Part shown: positions 19,223 to 31,809 of the stretch, piece after piece
Numbering within the stretch: position 1 is the first letter of the stretch
Layout of the letters: the number at the start of each line of letters is the position of its first letter
Assembly: GCF_040182365.1 (NCBI RefSeq)
Contig: NZ_CP144460.1
Location: forward strand, 3,472,001-3,536,000
Source of the DNA: Xanthomonas sp. 10-10
GTDB taxonomy: Bacteria > Pseudomonadota > Gammaproteobacteria > Xanthomonadales > Xanthomonadaceae
Direction of reading: 5' to 3'
DNA length: 64,000 bases
Position numbers and translations under genes: made by a program
Notes under the pieces: generated by a model
What the model saw: the letters and a program-made list of their open reading frames with translations, nothing else
The model's database searches: none
Told to the model about the DNA's origin: nothing

Positions 19223-19495
19223 ATGAACACCTTGTTTGGTAGCGACAGCTGGCTCTACATTCTGCTGGTGGGATTTGTGGTCGGGCTACTGGCGCGTTTC
19301 ATCACGCCGGGCACGCAGCGCCTGGGTTGCCTGCTGACCATCGTGCTGGGCATCGCTGGAGCGGTGGTGGCGAGCTGGTTTGGCCGCTACATGGGCTGGT
19401 ATCACGCCGGCGAGCCTGCCGGCTTCCTCGGCGCATTGCTCGGCGCCATCGCCATCCTTGCACTGCTGCGCTTGTTCAGCGGCAGCAAACGCTGA
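19223..19495 (+). CDS. GlsB/YeaQ/YmgE-family membrane protein
   Basis: The 90-aa protein has three hydrophobic segments (about residues 10-28, 33-50 and 66-84) and belongs to the transglycosylase-associated (GlsB/YeaQ/YmgE) small membrane protein family. The glycine-rich pattern WLYILLVGFVVGLLARFITPG is typical. The family is stress linked but has no known activity. It lies 31-46 bp upstream of amgK on the same strand and could be co-transcribed. Confidence 0.83.
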   Translation: MNTLFGSDSWLYILLVGFVVGLLARFITPGTQRLGCLLTIVLGIAGAVVASWFGRYMGWYHAGEPAGFLGALLGAIAILALLRLFSGSKR

Positions 19496-19526
19496 CCGCA
19501 AGACGCGCTTTGCCCTCTACTCCCTG

Positions 19527-21268
<1,742 letters not shown>

Positions 21269-21702
21269 TCGCAACCAAGCGCCGCAACCAGCCAGCCAGC
21301 CAGCCAGCCGCGCATCGTGCATTGCTTGCACCACGCACACCGACCATCTCGATCGCCCTTGCAGCCAAGCCGCAGATCAGCCGCTCCGCAACCGATCTAT
21401 CTGCATTGCAGGCGCCCGCGAGACACAACGCAGACCATGCGCACCAACCAACGTGACTGGTGCTTGCCCGCTCACCGTCGCGGGACCCTGAGCGGCATGG
21501 ATGCCGCGCCGGAGCCTACATGTACGTACTTGCGGCGTGTCCCGCGATGGTGGGCGGGCAAGGGCCCTGCAACCAGCCCGCAGATCAGCCGTACTACAAG
21601 CTTTCAGGTGTAGTGCCTCAAGTGCCTGGACACTGATTTAGATGTGCTGAAGCGAAGTGCGAAGCAACCCGCGCCTACCTTGCGCTGAGCGTCGTACTTC
21701 CG
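21269..21702. other. Repeat-containing intergenic region between murU and hda
   Basis: This 434-bp region lies between convergent genes. It holds a CCAG-type run (about 21290-21308: CCAGCCAGCCAGCCAGCC), a copy of a mosaic intergenic repeat (core 21481-21544, flank 21545-21591) and partial relatives of the repeat flank at 21335-21385. No coding sequence is convincing. Confidence 0.7.
21481..21591 (+). repeat. Mosaic intergenic repeat, copy A
   Basis: A 64-bp core is bounded by CGGGAC (21481) and GTCCCG (21539-21544). Inside it lies the palindrome GCGGCATGGATGCCGC, then GAGCCTACA and TACTTGCGGCGT. The following 46 bp (21546-21591) match the sequence after copy B almost perfectly. The element probably folds as a structured RNA or is a nonautonomous mobile repeat. 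Confidence 0.75.
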
Positions 21703-22413
21703 TCAGCTGATCGAAGAGCCGCGATCCTCCAGCACCCGCCGCAGGAACGGCACGGTGATGCGGCGCTTGGCCGCCAGCGATTCGCGATCCAGCCGATCCA
21801 GCAAGGCCACCAACGTGGCAAGTTCGCGCTCGCTATGCGTCAGCAACCAGTCGATCGCTGCATCGTCCAGCGCCAGCCCACGCCGCTGCGCACGGTCGCG
21901 CAGCACGGCCGCGCGCGCCGCGTCGTCAGGTACCGGCAGTCCGATCCGGACGCATTGCGACAACCGCGAACGCAGATCCGGCAGCACCAACGCCAGGCCA
22001 TCGGGCATCTGCCGTGCGGTGTAGAGCAAGCTGATGCCGGCGGCGCGTGCGCGATTATGGAAATCGAACAGCGCCACTTCGTCGTCGCGCTGGCCGGCGA
22101 TGCTGTCCACGCCATCCAGTGCAACCAGGCTGCGCCCCTCCAATGCTTCGAGCGCATCGCGCAGGCGGCCGGCTGCTGCATGCAGCGGCAGATACGCGGT
22201 TGCGCGCCCGGCCTGCTCGGCCGCCGCGCACACCGCCAGCGCCAGATGCGTCTTGCCGGTGCCGGCGGGGCCGGCAAGATAAAGCCAATCGCTCACCTGC
22301 CCGGCCGCCAGGGCCTGCAGCTGCGCAAGCAGGCCCTCGGGCGCGGCGATGTAGCTATCGAAACGCTGGTCGGATGGCGCGCGCAACGCCAATGGCAACT
22401 GCGGCACGCTCAC
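21703..22413 (-). CDS. hda: DnaA regulatory inactivator Hda
   Basis: Hda promotes ATP hydrolysis on DnaA when bound to the DNA-loaded beta clamp, so it prevents over-initiation of replication. The 236-aa protein begins with MSVPQLPLALR; QLPLAL is a beta-clamp-binding motif. The AAA+ part has Walker A GPAGTGKTHL, Walker B LVALDGVDSI and the box VII region PDLRSRLSQC. It overlaps the upstream AI-2E transporter gene by 4 bp, in the usual order found in Gammaproteobacteria. Convergent with murU. Confidence 0.94.
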   Translation of the reverse strand: MSVPQLPLALRAPSDQRFDSYIAAPEGLLAQLQALAAGQVSDWLYLAGPAGTGKTHLALAVCAAAEQAGRATAYLPLHAAAGRLRDALEALEGRSLVALDGVDSIAGQRDDEVALFDFHNRARAAGISLLYTARQMPDGLALVLPDLRSRLSQCVRIGLPVPDDAARAAVLRDRAQRRGLALDDAAIDWLLTHSERELATLVALLDRLDRESLAAKRRITVPFLRRVLEDRGSSIS

Positions 22414-23582
22414 GACCGATCTGCGTCCTTGGTCGGGTCGACGATGATGACGCTGCGCTCGGCGGTGCTGGACTGCAGCACGATGCCCGCGCGCTCGCCG
22501 GCATACAGGTCGCTGCGGGTGTACTGCTCATGCGCATACCGCAGCAGCACGTTGGCCACCGCTGCCACCGGCAACGCCAGCAGCATGCCGAGAAAGCCGA
22601 ACAGCTGGCCGCCGGCCATCACCGCAAAGATCACCGCCACCGGATGCAGGCCGATCTTGTCGCCCACGATGCGCGGTGTCAGCACGTAGCTTTCCAGCAA
22701 CTGGCCGACGGTGAACACGACGCCCACGCCGATCAGCAGCTTCAGATCCAGCCCCTGCGCCTGCACGACCGCCGCCAGCAGTGCCAGCACAATGCCGGTG
22801 GTTGCGCCCAGATACGGAATGAAGCTGATGAAGCCGGCGATGATGCCGATCAACAAACCCAGGTTGAGTCCGATGATCGAAAGGCCGGTGGCGTAGATCG
22901 CGCCCAGCGCCAGCATCACCAGGAACTGGCCGCGGATGAAGCCGCCGAGCACGTCATTGGATTCCAGCGCCAGCCGGCTCACGGTGCCGATATAGGCGCG
23001 CGGGATGACCGCCGCCACACGCTCGACCAGCCGGTCCCAGTCGCGCAGGAAGTAGAACGCCAGAATCGGCAGCAGCGCCAGGTTGATCACCCAGGTCACC
23101 ATCGCAAAGCCCGAGCGCTGCACGTAGCCGAAGAAGGTCTTGGCAGCGCCGCCGGCTTGTTCCCAATGGCTGCGGATCCAGTCGATCAGGCGCTCAGGGT
23201 CCAGCCAGCCCATCAGCTCCACGCCGGTCTTGGCTTCCAGCCATGGAATGGCGGTACTGATCGCCCAGGTGCGCATCTGCGGCAAGGCGTCGATCAGGGT
23301 CATGATCTGGCGCTCGATCATCGGCACCAGAATCATCAGCGCCAGCACGAACAACAGCAGTGCCAGCACGAACACCAGCGACACCGCCATGTTGCGCGAG
23401 CGACCGGCACGTTCGATGCGGTCCACCAGCGGGTCGCCCAGCCAGGCCAGCAACAACGCCAGCACGAACGGCGTCAGGATCGGGGATAGCAGCGATACCA
23501 CCCACAACACGCCGACAATCACCGCCACCCATTTGAGGCGGCGCAGGAACAGGGCGATTTCGGCTTCGGGAGTCAAGGTCAT
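22410..23582 (-). CDS. AI-2E-family (PerM/TqsA-like) membrane protein
   Basis: The 390-aa protein is an AI-2E-family transporter with about eight membrane segments. The region beginning WVAVIVGVLWVVSLLSPILT and the conserved AGFISFIPYLGATTGIVLAL and HPVAVIFAVMAGGQLFGFLG blocks are characteristic. The start at 23582 (MTLTPEAEIAL) overlaps the DUF2066 stop by 4 bp. The hda-perM-DUF2066 order is conserved, so this gene is part of that chromosomal group. Despite the family name, substrates are unproven; no quorum-sensing link is claimed. Confidence 0.85.
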   Translation of the reverse strand: MTLTPEAEIALFLRRLKWVAVIVGVLWVVSLLSPILTPFVLALLLAWLGDPLVDRIERAGRSRNMAVSLVFVLALLLFVLALMILVPMIERQIMTLIDALPQMRTWAISTAIPWLEAKTGVELMGWLDPERLIDWIRSHWEQAGGAAKTFFGYVQRSGFAMVTWVINLALLPILAFYFLRDWDRLVERVAAVIPRAYIGTVSRLALESNDVLGGFIRGQFLVMLALGAIYATGLSIIGLNLGLLIGIIAGFISFIPYLGATTGIVLALLAAVVQAQGLDLKLLIGVGVVFTVGQLLESYVLTPRIVGDKIGLHPVAVIFAVMAGGQLFGFLGMLLALPVAAVANVLLRYAHEQYTRSDLYAGERAGIVLQSSTAERSVIIVDPTKDADRS

Positions 23583-24679
23583 TTCAGGCGGTACTCGGCG
23601 TGCTCGTTTTCGAGAATGATCGGACCCTCGGTCGGTACCGACACCGAGACCAGCGGGCTGTTGTCGCCGAGCATACGGTTGAGGCCGGAAATGCCCGTGA
23701 GCAGTTCCAGATCCACTTCCATGCGGTCGCCGTTGGCGCTGACCGGGCGAATGCTGCGCACTACCGACACGCCCTGCAGCGCAGCGGCAACCCGCAGGTA
23801 ATCGTCGGCGCTGTGGATGCCGGTGATCACTGCGCGATACACGCCCGGCACGCCCGAGTCCACGCGCTTGGCGTAGCGCTTGACCAAGGCATCGGCAGCG
23901 CCATCGGCACCGGCAGCCATCGCGCGGCGCGCGTCGCCGTCGCTGCTGGTCCAACTGGACAGCACATTGCCGTTGTCCACGAACACCCAGTCGGCGGTCC
24001 AGCCGGCCGCATTGCGGTAGAGCTTGCCGATCAGCTGCATCGGCGGGCTGTATTTGGCCGACGCGCGCGACACCGCGGCGGTGTCCTTGCGCCAGATCGC
24101 ACCGGCCAGCGCCTGCTCGGCCGCCGCACCGCCCGGCAGGCCGAGCCGGTACCCGCGCTCGATCGCACGGTCCAGCACGCTGCGTGCGGCATTGGCCTGG
24201 GCGACACCTACCAGCCGTGGGCCGCTGCCATCATCGATGGCCAGCCACAGCACCGGCTTGGGGCGCGGCAGCGGCCACACCGGCAAACCGAGGGCAGCGA
24301 TCAAGCCATCCACATCGGACTGGCGAAAACGCGCGACCAGGGTGGTACGAAAGGTAGGCGCACCTGTACGCGAGGTGCCCTGATCCTGGCGGTAGTCGTA
24401 GTGTTCGACGTAGTTAGGCGCATTGCGCAGCGCCTGCGGCACGCCGGGGCGGCTCATCACCGAGCGATCGCCGGAGACCTTGCCCAGCACCGCGCCCAAG
24501 GCGCGCGCCAGGGCACCGGGGCGATCGGATTCGCCCTGGCTATTGACCGGCACTTCGGCATCGTAGGCACTTTGCGCCTTGGCGACGTCGCCTTCGGTGC
24601 GCAGGTCGGCCTGCGCAAGGGCCGGAACCACAGGCATGGCGACCACGAGGGCGAGAAAGAAAGCGAGACTGCGGCGCAT
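23579..24679 (-). CDS. DUF2066 domain exported protein
   Basis: The 366-aa protein carries an N-terminal signal peptide (MRRSLAFFLALVVAMPVVPALAQ, shown here by position 1-23) and the DUF2066 region over most of the chain, with no known catalytic motif. It is next to the transporter gene by a 4-bp overlap, forming the usual DUF2066-perM-hda operon. ATG at 24679 is chosen because a GGAA site lies eight bases upstream; ATG at 24691 (MEPSMRR) is an alternative. It is divergent from purM, with about 140 bp between. Function is unknown. Confidence 0.8.
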   Translation of the reverse strand: MRRSLAFFLALVVAMPVVPALAQADLRTEGDVAKAQSAYDAEVPVNSQGESDRPGALARALGAVLGKVSGDRSVMSRPGVPQALRNAPNYVEHYDYRQDQGTSRTGAPTFRTTLVARFRQSDVDGLIAALGLPVWPLPRPKPVLWLAIDDGSGPRLVGVAQANAARSVLDRAIERGYRLGLPGGAAAEQALAGAIWRKDTAAVSRASAKYSPPMQLIGKLYRNAAGWTADWVFVDNGNVLSSWTSSDGDARRAMAAGADGAADALVKRYAKRVDSGVPGVYRAVITGIHSADDYLRVAAALQGVSVVRSIRPVSANGDRMEVDLELLTGISGLNRMLGDNSPLVSVSVPTEGPIILENEHAEYRLK

Positions 24680-24821
24680 CGACGGTTCCATGGCGTAAGC
24701 GTATCCAGGTGAATTGTTGCCCGAATGGGGCGCTAGCGCCAACGTGGCTGTTAAAATCGCCGCCTTTACTGCCGAGCCACCCACGCCCGTGACCAGCCCA
24801 ACGCCTTCCACTCCCTCGCCC

Positions 24822-25847
24822 ATGACCTACCGCGACGCGGGTGTCGACATCGATGCCGGCAATGCCCTGGTCGAACGCATCAAGCCGTTGGTCAAGCGCA
24901 GCTTCCGGCCGGAGGTGATGGGTGGCCTGGGCGGCTTTGGCGCGCTGTTCGACCTGTCGGGCAAGTACAAGGAGCCGGTGCTGGTCTCCGGCACCGACGG
25001 CGTGGGCACCAAGCTCAAGCTGGCCCAGCAGTTGGGTCGCCACGACACCATCGGCATCGACCTGGTCGGTATGTGCGTCAACGACGTGCTGGTGCAGGGC
25101 GCCGAGCCCTTGTTCTTCCTGGATTATTTCGCCACCGGCAAGCTGGACGTGGATACCGCTGCAGCGGTGGTCGGCGGCATCGCGCGCGGCTGCGAGCTGT
25201 CCGGTTGCGCGCTGATCGGCGGTGAAACCGCCGAAATGCCCGACATGTACCCGCCGGGCGAGTACGACCTGGCCGGCTTTACCGTGGGTGCGGTAGAAAA
25301 GTCGCAGCTGCTCGACGGCGCGCAGGTGCGCGAGGGCGATGTGCTGCTTGGCATTGCGTCCTCGGGCCCGCATTCCAATGGCTACTCGCTGATCCGCAAG
25401 ATTTACGAACGTGCCGGCGCACCGGCCGAACATGTGCTGGACGATGGCACCCGACTGATCGACGCGCTGATGGCGCCGACCGCGCTGTACGTCAAGCCGG
25501 TGCTGGCGCTGCTCAAGTCGCACGGCGAAGCGATCCATGCCATGGCCCACATCACCGGTGGCGGGCTCACCGAAAACATCATCCGGGTGATTCCCGACGG
25601 CCTGGGCCTGGACATCGATGCCAAGGCCTGGACCTTGCCGCCGGTGTTTGCCTGGCTGCAGCGCGAAGGCGCGGTGGCCGATGCCGAAATGTGGCGCACC
25701 TTCAACTGCGGCATCGGCTTTGTGCTGATCGCATCGCCTGAGCAGGCAGCCACGCTGGAACAGGCGCTGGACGCGCAATCGCTGGCGCATTGGCGCATTG
25801 GCCAGGTGGTCGCCGCACACGGCGACGAACGCGTACGCATCGGCTGA
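24822..25847 (+). CDS. purM: Phosphoribosylformylglycinamidine cyclo-ligase PurM
   Basis: PurM makes aminoimidazole ribonucleotide from FGAM with ATP, the fifth step of purine synthesis. The 341-aa protein shows [20 protein letters not shown], the ATP-binding region [34 protein letters not shown] and the C-terminal NCGIGFVLI block. Start is at 24822; a GTG at 24789 would add 11 residues. It lies 11 bp upstream of the next membrane-protein gene and near purN, so the purine pair shares the region. The upstream gap contains no obvious PurR site. Confidence 0.97.
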   Translation: MTYRDAGVDIDAGNALVERIKPLVKRSFRPEVMGGLGGFGALFDLSGKYKEPVLVSGTDGVGTKLKLAQQLGRHDTIGIDLVGMCVNDVLVQGAEPLFFLDYFATGKLDVDTAAAVVGGIARGCELSGCALIGGETAEMPDMYPPGEYDLAGFTVGAVEKSQLLDGAQVREGDVLLGIASSGPHSNGYSLIRKIYERAGAPAEHVLDDGTRLIDALMAPTALYVKPVLALLKSHGEAIHAMAHITGGGLTENIIRVIPDGLGLDIDAKAWTLPPVFAWLQREGAVADAEMWRTFNCGIGFVLIASPEQAATLEQALDAQSLAHWRIGQVVAAHGDERVRIG

Positions 25848-25858
25848 TCGAGGACTGC

Positions 25859-26317
25859 ATGGACGCTTCCCCACCTGCCCTGCCGACGCCGGCCAGCGCC
25901 AATGACCTGCAGCACCTCAAGCTGCTGTCGACCTTCCATTACGTGCTGGCCGGCATCACCGGGCTGTTTTCGCTGTTTCCGCTGATCCACCTGTTCATGG
26001 GGCTGGCCATCGTCACCGGACAGTTACCGATGAACGGCAGCAATGGCGAAGCGGCACCGGACCAGATGCGGATGTTCGGCTGGATCTTCGTGGTGTTCGC
26101 GGCCGCACTCATCACCGGCGGGCTGACGTTGGCGGGCTTCATGGCGTATGCCGGCCGCTGCATCGCACAGCGCAGGCGGCATCTGCTGTGCCTGATCGTG
26201 GCCGGCATTTCGTGCTCCTTCATGCCATTCGGCACCGTGCTTGGCGTGTTTACGCTGGTCACCTTGCTGCGCCCTCAGGTCAAGGCACTGTTCGGCCCTG
26301 CCGCAAGCGCCGCCTGA
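25859..26317 (+). CDS. Predicted membrane protein, function unknown
   Basis: The 152-aa protein has a hydrophilic N-terminus of about 30 residues, then three predicted transmembrane segments (about 35-62, 77-100 and 112-136). The charged tail RRRH follows the second helix. No domain was recognised. It sits 11 bp after purM and 7 bp before the DUF2238-type gene, so it is likely co-transcribed with the purine genes. The position between purM and purN is a lineage feature and does not prove a purine-related role. Confidence 0.75.
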   Translation: MDASPPALPTPASANDLQHLKLLSTFHYVLAGITGLFSLFPLIHLFMGLAIVTGQLPMNGSNGEAAPDQMRMFGWIFVVFAAALITGGLTLAGFMAYAGRCIAQRRRHLLCLIVAGISCSFMPFGTVLGVFTLVTLLRPQVKALFGPAASAA

Positions 26318-26324
26318 GGGATAC

Positions 26325-26957
26325 GTGATCATCAGGGCCCTGCGCCGCGCCAAATCGGCTGCGTTGATCGTCACCATCGCAGTGTTCCTGGCGAGCTGGA
26401 TCGCGCCGCTGTGGCCGGTCGAACAGGCCTTGCACAGCTCACTGACGGTGCTCGGGTTGTTCGCGCTAGTGTGGGCCGATCGTCGCTGGCCACTGGAAAA
26501 CGCCGCGTTCGTGGCAATCTGCGTGTTTATCGCCTTGCACTGCGTCGGCGCGCGCTGGCTGTATTCCAACGTGCCTTACGAGCAATGGAGCATGCAGCTG
26601 CTGCACTGGTCGCCCAGCGCGACGTTCGGCTGGACACGCAATCATTTCGACCGGCTGATCCATCTGCTGTTCGGGCTGTGTTTCACGCCGGCCATTGCGC
26701 AACTGGCGCTACGGCTATGGCCCCGCCTGACGCTGCGGCAGATCTTCGCGCTGACGGTGATGAGCATCATGTGCGTCAGCCTGGTCTACGAGTGGTTCGA
26801 GTGGGGCATTGCGCTGCTGCTGTCACCACAGGCCGCCGAAGCCTATAACGGCCAGCAGGGCGACCCCTGGGACGCGCATACCGACATGCTGCTGGCAACC
26901 CTCGGCAGCCTGGCTGCCTACCCCGTGGTGAGGACATTGTTCAATGCACGCGACTGA
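26325..26957 (+). CDS. DUF2238/YjdF-family membrane protein
   Basis: This 210-aa protein has about six predicted membrane segments and the DUF2238 signature: RNHFDRLIHLLFGL, the acidic VYEWFEWGIALL, and QQGDPWDAHTDMLLATLGS near the C-terminus. Related to YjdF of E. coli, which has no known function. The GTG start at 26325 has a GAGGG ribosome site and begins just after the previous gene. Its end overlaps purN by 14 bp, so it is very probably part of a purM-to-purN operon. Confidence 0.83.
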   Translation: MIIRALRRAKSAALIVTIAVFLASWIAPLWPVEQALHSSLTVLGLFALVWADRRWPLENAAFVAICVFIALHCVGARWLYSNVPYEQWSMQLLHWSPSATFGWTRNHFDRLIHLLFGLCFTPAIAQLALRLWPRLTLRQIFALTVMSIMCVSLVYEWFEWGIALLLSPQAAEAYNGQQGDPWDAHTDMLLATLGSLAAYPVVRTLFNARD

Positions 26958-27612
26958 ACCGCGCCTGCGCCTGGCCGTGCTGGCCTCCGGCCGCGGCAGC
27001 AATCTGCAGGCCATCCTTGACGCAATCGACAGCGGGCGCCTGCACGCGGAGGTGGTCGGGGTATTTTCCGATCGCCCGCAGGCGCCGGCACTGCACAAGG
27101 TGGACGCGGCGCACCGCTGGAGCGCCAGTCCACGCGACTTTGCCGACCGCGACGCCTTTGACGCCGCGCTGGGCGATGCCATCGCCGCCGTGCAACCGGA
27201 CTGGGTCATCTGCGCCGGCTACATGCGCATCCTGGGCGAGCCGTTGGTGCGACGCTTCGCTGGCCGCATGCTCAATATCCACCCGTCGCTGCTGCCCAAG
27301 TACCGCGGATTGCACACCCATGCGCGCGCGCTGGAGGCCGGCGACACCGAGCACGGCGCCAGCGTGCATCTGGTGGTGCCGGAACTGGATGCCGGCAACG
27401 TGATCGCGCAGGCCCGCGTGCCGGTGCTTGCGGGCGACAGCGCCGAGCAACTGGCCGCCCGCGTGCTGGCGCGCGAGCACCTGCTGCTGCTCGCCACGCT
27501 GGACCTGCTGGCCAGCGGGCGCCTCCAGGTGGACGGCGATGCGGTGCATGTGGACGGTCAGTGCCTGTTTACGCCACTGCGACTAGAGTCCGCTGGCACC
27601 GCACTCGCCTGA
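26944..27612 (+). CDS. purN: Phosphoribosylglycinamide formyltransferase PurN
   Basis: PurN transfers a formyl group from 10-formyl-THF to GAR in purine synthesis. The 222-aa protein has LAVLASGRGSNLQAI at the N-terminus, the catalytic NIHPSLLPKYRGLHTH block, then HLVVPELDAGNVIAQA holding the conserved aspartate. Start at 26944 overlaps the preceding membrane protein by 14 bp. It completes the purM-purN pair. Confidence 0.95.
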   Translation: MHATEPRLRLAVLASGRGSNLQAILDAIDSGRLHAEVVGVFSDRPQAPALHKVDAAHRWSASPRDFADRDAFDAALGDAIAAVQPDWVICAGYMRILGEPLVRRFAGRMLNIHPSLLPKYRGLHTHARALEAGDTEHGASVHLVVPELDAGNVIAQARVPVLAGDSAEQLAARVLAREHLLLLATLDLLASGRLQVDGDAVHVDGQCLFTPLRLESAGTALA

Positions 27613-27677
27613 ATGCGGATACGCCCTCCTCATCCTGTCTCGGACATCCTTGTGGCCCCGTGCCTCAACTCCAGCGC

Positions 27678-28499
27678 ATGAAAGCCCTCCCGATCGCCGC
27701 CGCGCTGTTGACCACGGCCCTGCTCTGCCAGGCCAGCCCGAGCCGTGCGCACCAGGCAGCCGCGCCCCCGATGGCCACGCCTCAGACGCCTGCTGCCCCT
27801 GTCGCCCCTGCGGCTGCAGCCGCACTGCCCGCTAGCACCTGGACGCCGCCGCCGCTGGAGCCTTTTGTGGCGACCTACCAGGCGTTCTACCGTGGCAAGG
27901 AGGCCGGCGATGCCACCATGCAGGTCAGCCACGGCGACGCAAGCCAGTGGCGGATCGACATGTCGGTGCGCGGCCGCAAGGGCTTCGCCAGCATCCTGGG
28001 CTTGAACCTGGAACAGAGCACGGTGTTTCGCGTCGATGGCGACACCTATGTGCCGTTGAGCCAGAGCACCGTGCGCAAGGCGATGTTCTTCGGCAAGAAG
28101 GTCACCGGCGTCTACAACTGGCAAGCCGGCACCGCGCAATGGGACGGCGACCTGAAGGAAGAGCGTCAGCAACCCATCCCGCTGCAACACGGCGATCAAA
28201 GCGCGCTGTCGCTGAATCTGTCGCTGATGCGCGACGCGCAGCCGGGCCGCAGCCTGAGCTACCGCTATGTCGATGTGGGCCGGGTGCGCAAATACGATTA
28301 CAAGGCCGCCGATGCCACCGAGGTGGTGCAGGTCGGCGACCTGAGCTACGACGCGTTGCGCGTGTACCGCGTCAACAGCGGCGACAACGAAACCATCCTC
28401 TGGATCGCCAACGGAGTTCCGACCCCGGTGCGCATCCTGCAACGTGACAAAGGTGAGGATCAGGTCGATCTCCGCCTGGTCGAATACCAAGGAGTCTGA
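27678..28499 (+). CDS. DUF3108 exported protein, copy 1
   Basis: The 273-aa protein carries a signal peptide (about 1-23) and an Ala/Pro-rich linker (residues 25-60), then a DUF3108 beta-barrel-like domain with YQAFYRGKEAGDATMQVSHG, ASILGLNLEQSTVFR, RKAMFFGKKVTGVYNWQ and the C-terminal LWIANGVPTPVRILQ. It lies 65 bp after purN and 2 bp before a second DUF3108 gene. The ATG at 27678 starts the signal peptide. Function of DUF3108 is unknown; a role in lipid or envelope transport has only been guessed. Confidence 0.83.
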   Translation: MKALPIAAALLTTALLCQASPSRAHQAAAPPMATPQTPAAPVAPAAAAALPASTWTPPPLEPFVATYQAFYRGKEAGDATMQVSHGDASQWRIDMSVRGRKGFASILGLNLEQSTVFRVDGDTYVPLSQSTVRKAMFFGKKVTGVYNWQAGTAQWDGDLKEERQQPIPLQHGDQSALSLNLSLMRDAQPGRSLSYRYVDVGRVRKYDYKAADATEVVQVGDLSYDALRVYRVNSGDNETILWIANGVPTPVRILQRDKGEDQVDLRLVEYQGV

Positions 28500-28501
28500 C
28501 C

Positions 28502-29185
28502 ATGAAAACCCTCTCCCGCACCAGCGCCTTGATCGCCGCCGCCGCACTGGCCGTGGCCAGCCTGCCGGCGTTGGCCGTGCAGCCGTTCCAGGCTGATTAC
28601 TCCGCCAATTACATGGGCATGCAGGCCAACGGCACCATGACCCTGGCCGCGGCCGGCGCCAACCAATGGCGCTACACGCTGACCATCCAGAACCAGTTGG
28701 CCAACCTGACCCAGAGCACGGTGTTCGAGGAAGCCAATGGCCAGCTGCGCCCGGTCAGCAGCAACGATAGCTCTTCGATGATGGTCAAGCGCCGCAACGT
28801 CACCGCCAATTACGACTGGAAAACCAGCCAGGCGACCTGGGGCGGCGATATCAAGCCGGACCGCCGTGGCCCGGTGAAATTGCAGCCCGGTGACATGGAT
28901 GCGTTGCTGATCAACCTGGCGATCACCCGCGATCTGGCTGCCGGCAAGCCGCTCAACTACCGCATGGTGGACGAAGGCCGCATCAAGCCGATGAGCTACA
29001 AGGTGGTCGGCAAGGAAACCATCACTGTCAACGGCAAGCAGGAGCAGGCCACCAAGGTCTCGCGCGTGGATGGCGACAAGGAATTGATCGCCTGGGTGGT
29101 CAAGGACCTGCCGGTGCCGGCGCGCCTGCTGCAGAAGGAAAAAGGCCAGGATGCGCTGGATCTGACCATCAAGGGGCTGCGCTGA
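28502..29185 (+). CDS. DUF3108 exported protein, copy 2
   Basis: The 227-aa protein has a signal peptide (about residues 1-24) and the same fold as its upstream neighbour. Shared features are QADYSANYMGMQANGTM, LTQSTVFEEANGQLRPVS, RRNVTANYDWKTSQATWGGD and WVVKDLPVPARLLQKEKGQD. It starts 2 bp after the first copy, so the two arose by tandem duplication and are co-translated. A dispersed repeat lies directly after it. Confidence 0.85.
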   Translation: MKTLSRTSALIAAAALAVASLPALAVQPFQADYSANYMGMQANGTMTLAAAGANQWRYTLTIQNQLANLTQSTVFEEANGQLRPVSSNDSSSMMVKRRNVTANYDWKTSQATWGGDIKPDRRGPVKLQPGDMDALLINLAITRDLAAGKPLNYRMVDEGRIKPMSYKVVGKETITVNGKQEQATKVSRVDGDKELIAWVVKDLPVPARLLQKEKGQDALDLTIKGLR

Positions 29186-29274
29186 GCGAGATGCAGCTGC
29201 CATTTTAAGAGCGCGCCAAGGCGCAAGGCTTTGGAGGAGCCAGTGGGTCGAGGGCGCGGTGCCCTCGCCGCTCG

Positions 29275-29339
29275 CGGGACACGCCGCAAGTACATCCCTG
29301 TAGGCTCGGTGGCGGCATCCATGCCGCCACACGGTCCCG
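29275..29339 (-). repeat. Mosaic intergenic repeat, copy C (inverted)
   Basis: This 65-bp core runs on the minus strand, bounded by CGGGAC (29275) and GTCCCG (29334-29339). Read in reverse complement it has the same order as copies A and B: GCGGCATGGATGCCGC, then GAGCCTACAGGGATGTACTT and GCGGCGTGTCCCG. Its flanks differ from those of copies A and B, so only the core is shared. Confidence 0.75.
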
Positions 29340-29531
29340 CGATCGACGAGGACACCGCACCAGACGATTGGTCGGTTGTTCGCTTAAAAGCTTGTCCGTT
29401 GATCGGCTTGCGTGTTGATCGGCTCGGGTTAGGAGATTAGCGGACGCTTGCTTGTCAGAACTGCAGGGCACGGTGCCTGCTCTTACCATGCACACCGACC
29501 ATCTCGACCGGTCCTTGCCTGCCTACCGTCA

Positions 29532-29642
29532 CGGGACCTTACGCGGCATGGATGCCGCGTAAGAGCTTACAGGGACGTACTTGCAGCGTGTCCCGGGATG
29601 GTGGGCGGGCAAGGGCCCTGCAACCAGGCCGCAGATCAGCCG
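29532..29642 (+). repeat. Mosaic intergenic repeat, copy B
   Basis: The 64-bp core (29532-29595) has the same CGGGAC/GTCCCG ends as copy A, an 11-bp perfect inverted repeat TTACGCGGCAT/ATGCCGCGTAA (29539-29562), and the stretch ACAGGGACGTACTTGC. The following 47 bp match copy A nearly base for base. Upstream GCACACCGACCATCTCGA (29490) also occurs at 21335 near copy A. Confidence 0.75.
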
Positions 29643-29679
29643 CTCTCCGACTGATCCATCCGCACCAACCCATCACGCC

Positions 29680-31528
<1,849 letters not shown>

Positions 31529-31771
31529 TCAGCCTTCCTCGGGCGTCAGGGTCTTCAGCTGCAGCGCGTGGATCGCCCCGCCCATCAGATCGCCCAGGGT
31601 GGCGTAAACCATGCGGTGCCGCGCTAGCGGGGCCTTGCCGGCAAAGGCCGGGCTGACCACGGTCGCCTCGAAGTGCACGCCGTCGTCGCCGTGCACGTCG
31701 ACGCGGGCTTCGGGCAAGCCGGTTTCGATGAGTTTACGGATGGTTTCGGCGTCCACAGGGTGTTTCCTCAT
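31529..31771 (-). CDS. ibaG: BolA-family protein IbaG
   Basis: The 80-aa protein is a BolA/IbaG-type small regulator that partners monothiol glutaredoxins in Fe-S handling. The BolA class II motif is present as VSPAFAGKAPLARHRMVYATLG, preceded by VDVHGDDGVHFEA, and the C-terminal ALQLKTLTPEEG. Start 31771 gives a normal length; longer upstream ATGs give N-terminal extensions not in the family. It precedes murA by about 255 bp on the same strand and diverges from kdsD with a 38-bp gap. Confidence 0.88.
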   Translation of the reverse strand: MRKHPVDAETIRKLIETGLPEARVDVHGDDGVHFEATVVSPAFAGKAPLARHRMVYATLGDLMGGAIHALQLKTLTPEEG

Positions 31772-31809
31772 AAAATGAGCGCACATTCTACTCTTCACCC
31801 GAGTCCCGT

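Larger units (their letters stand above)
29186..29679. other. Repeat-rich intergenic region between DUF3108 and the EF-hand gene
   Basis: This 494-bp region lies between convergent genes. It contains two mosaic-repeat copies in opposite orientation (29275-29339 and 29532-29642) and no convincing coding sequence. Between them are two CTTGC/GATCGGCTTG-type stretches without recognisable features. Confidence 0.7.
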
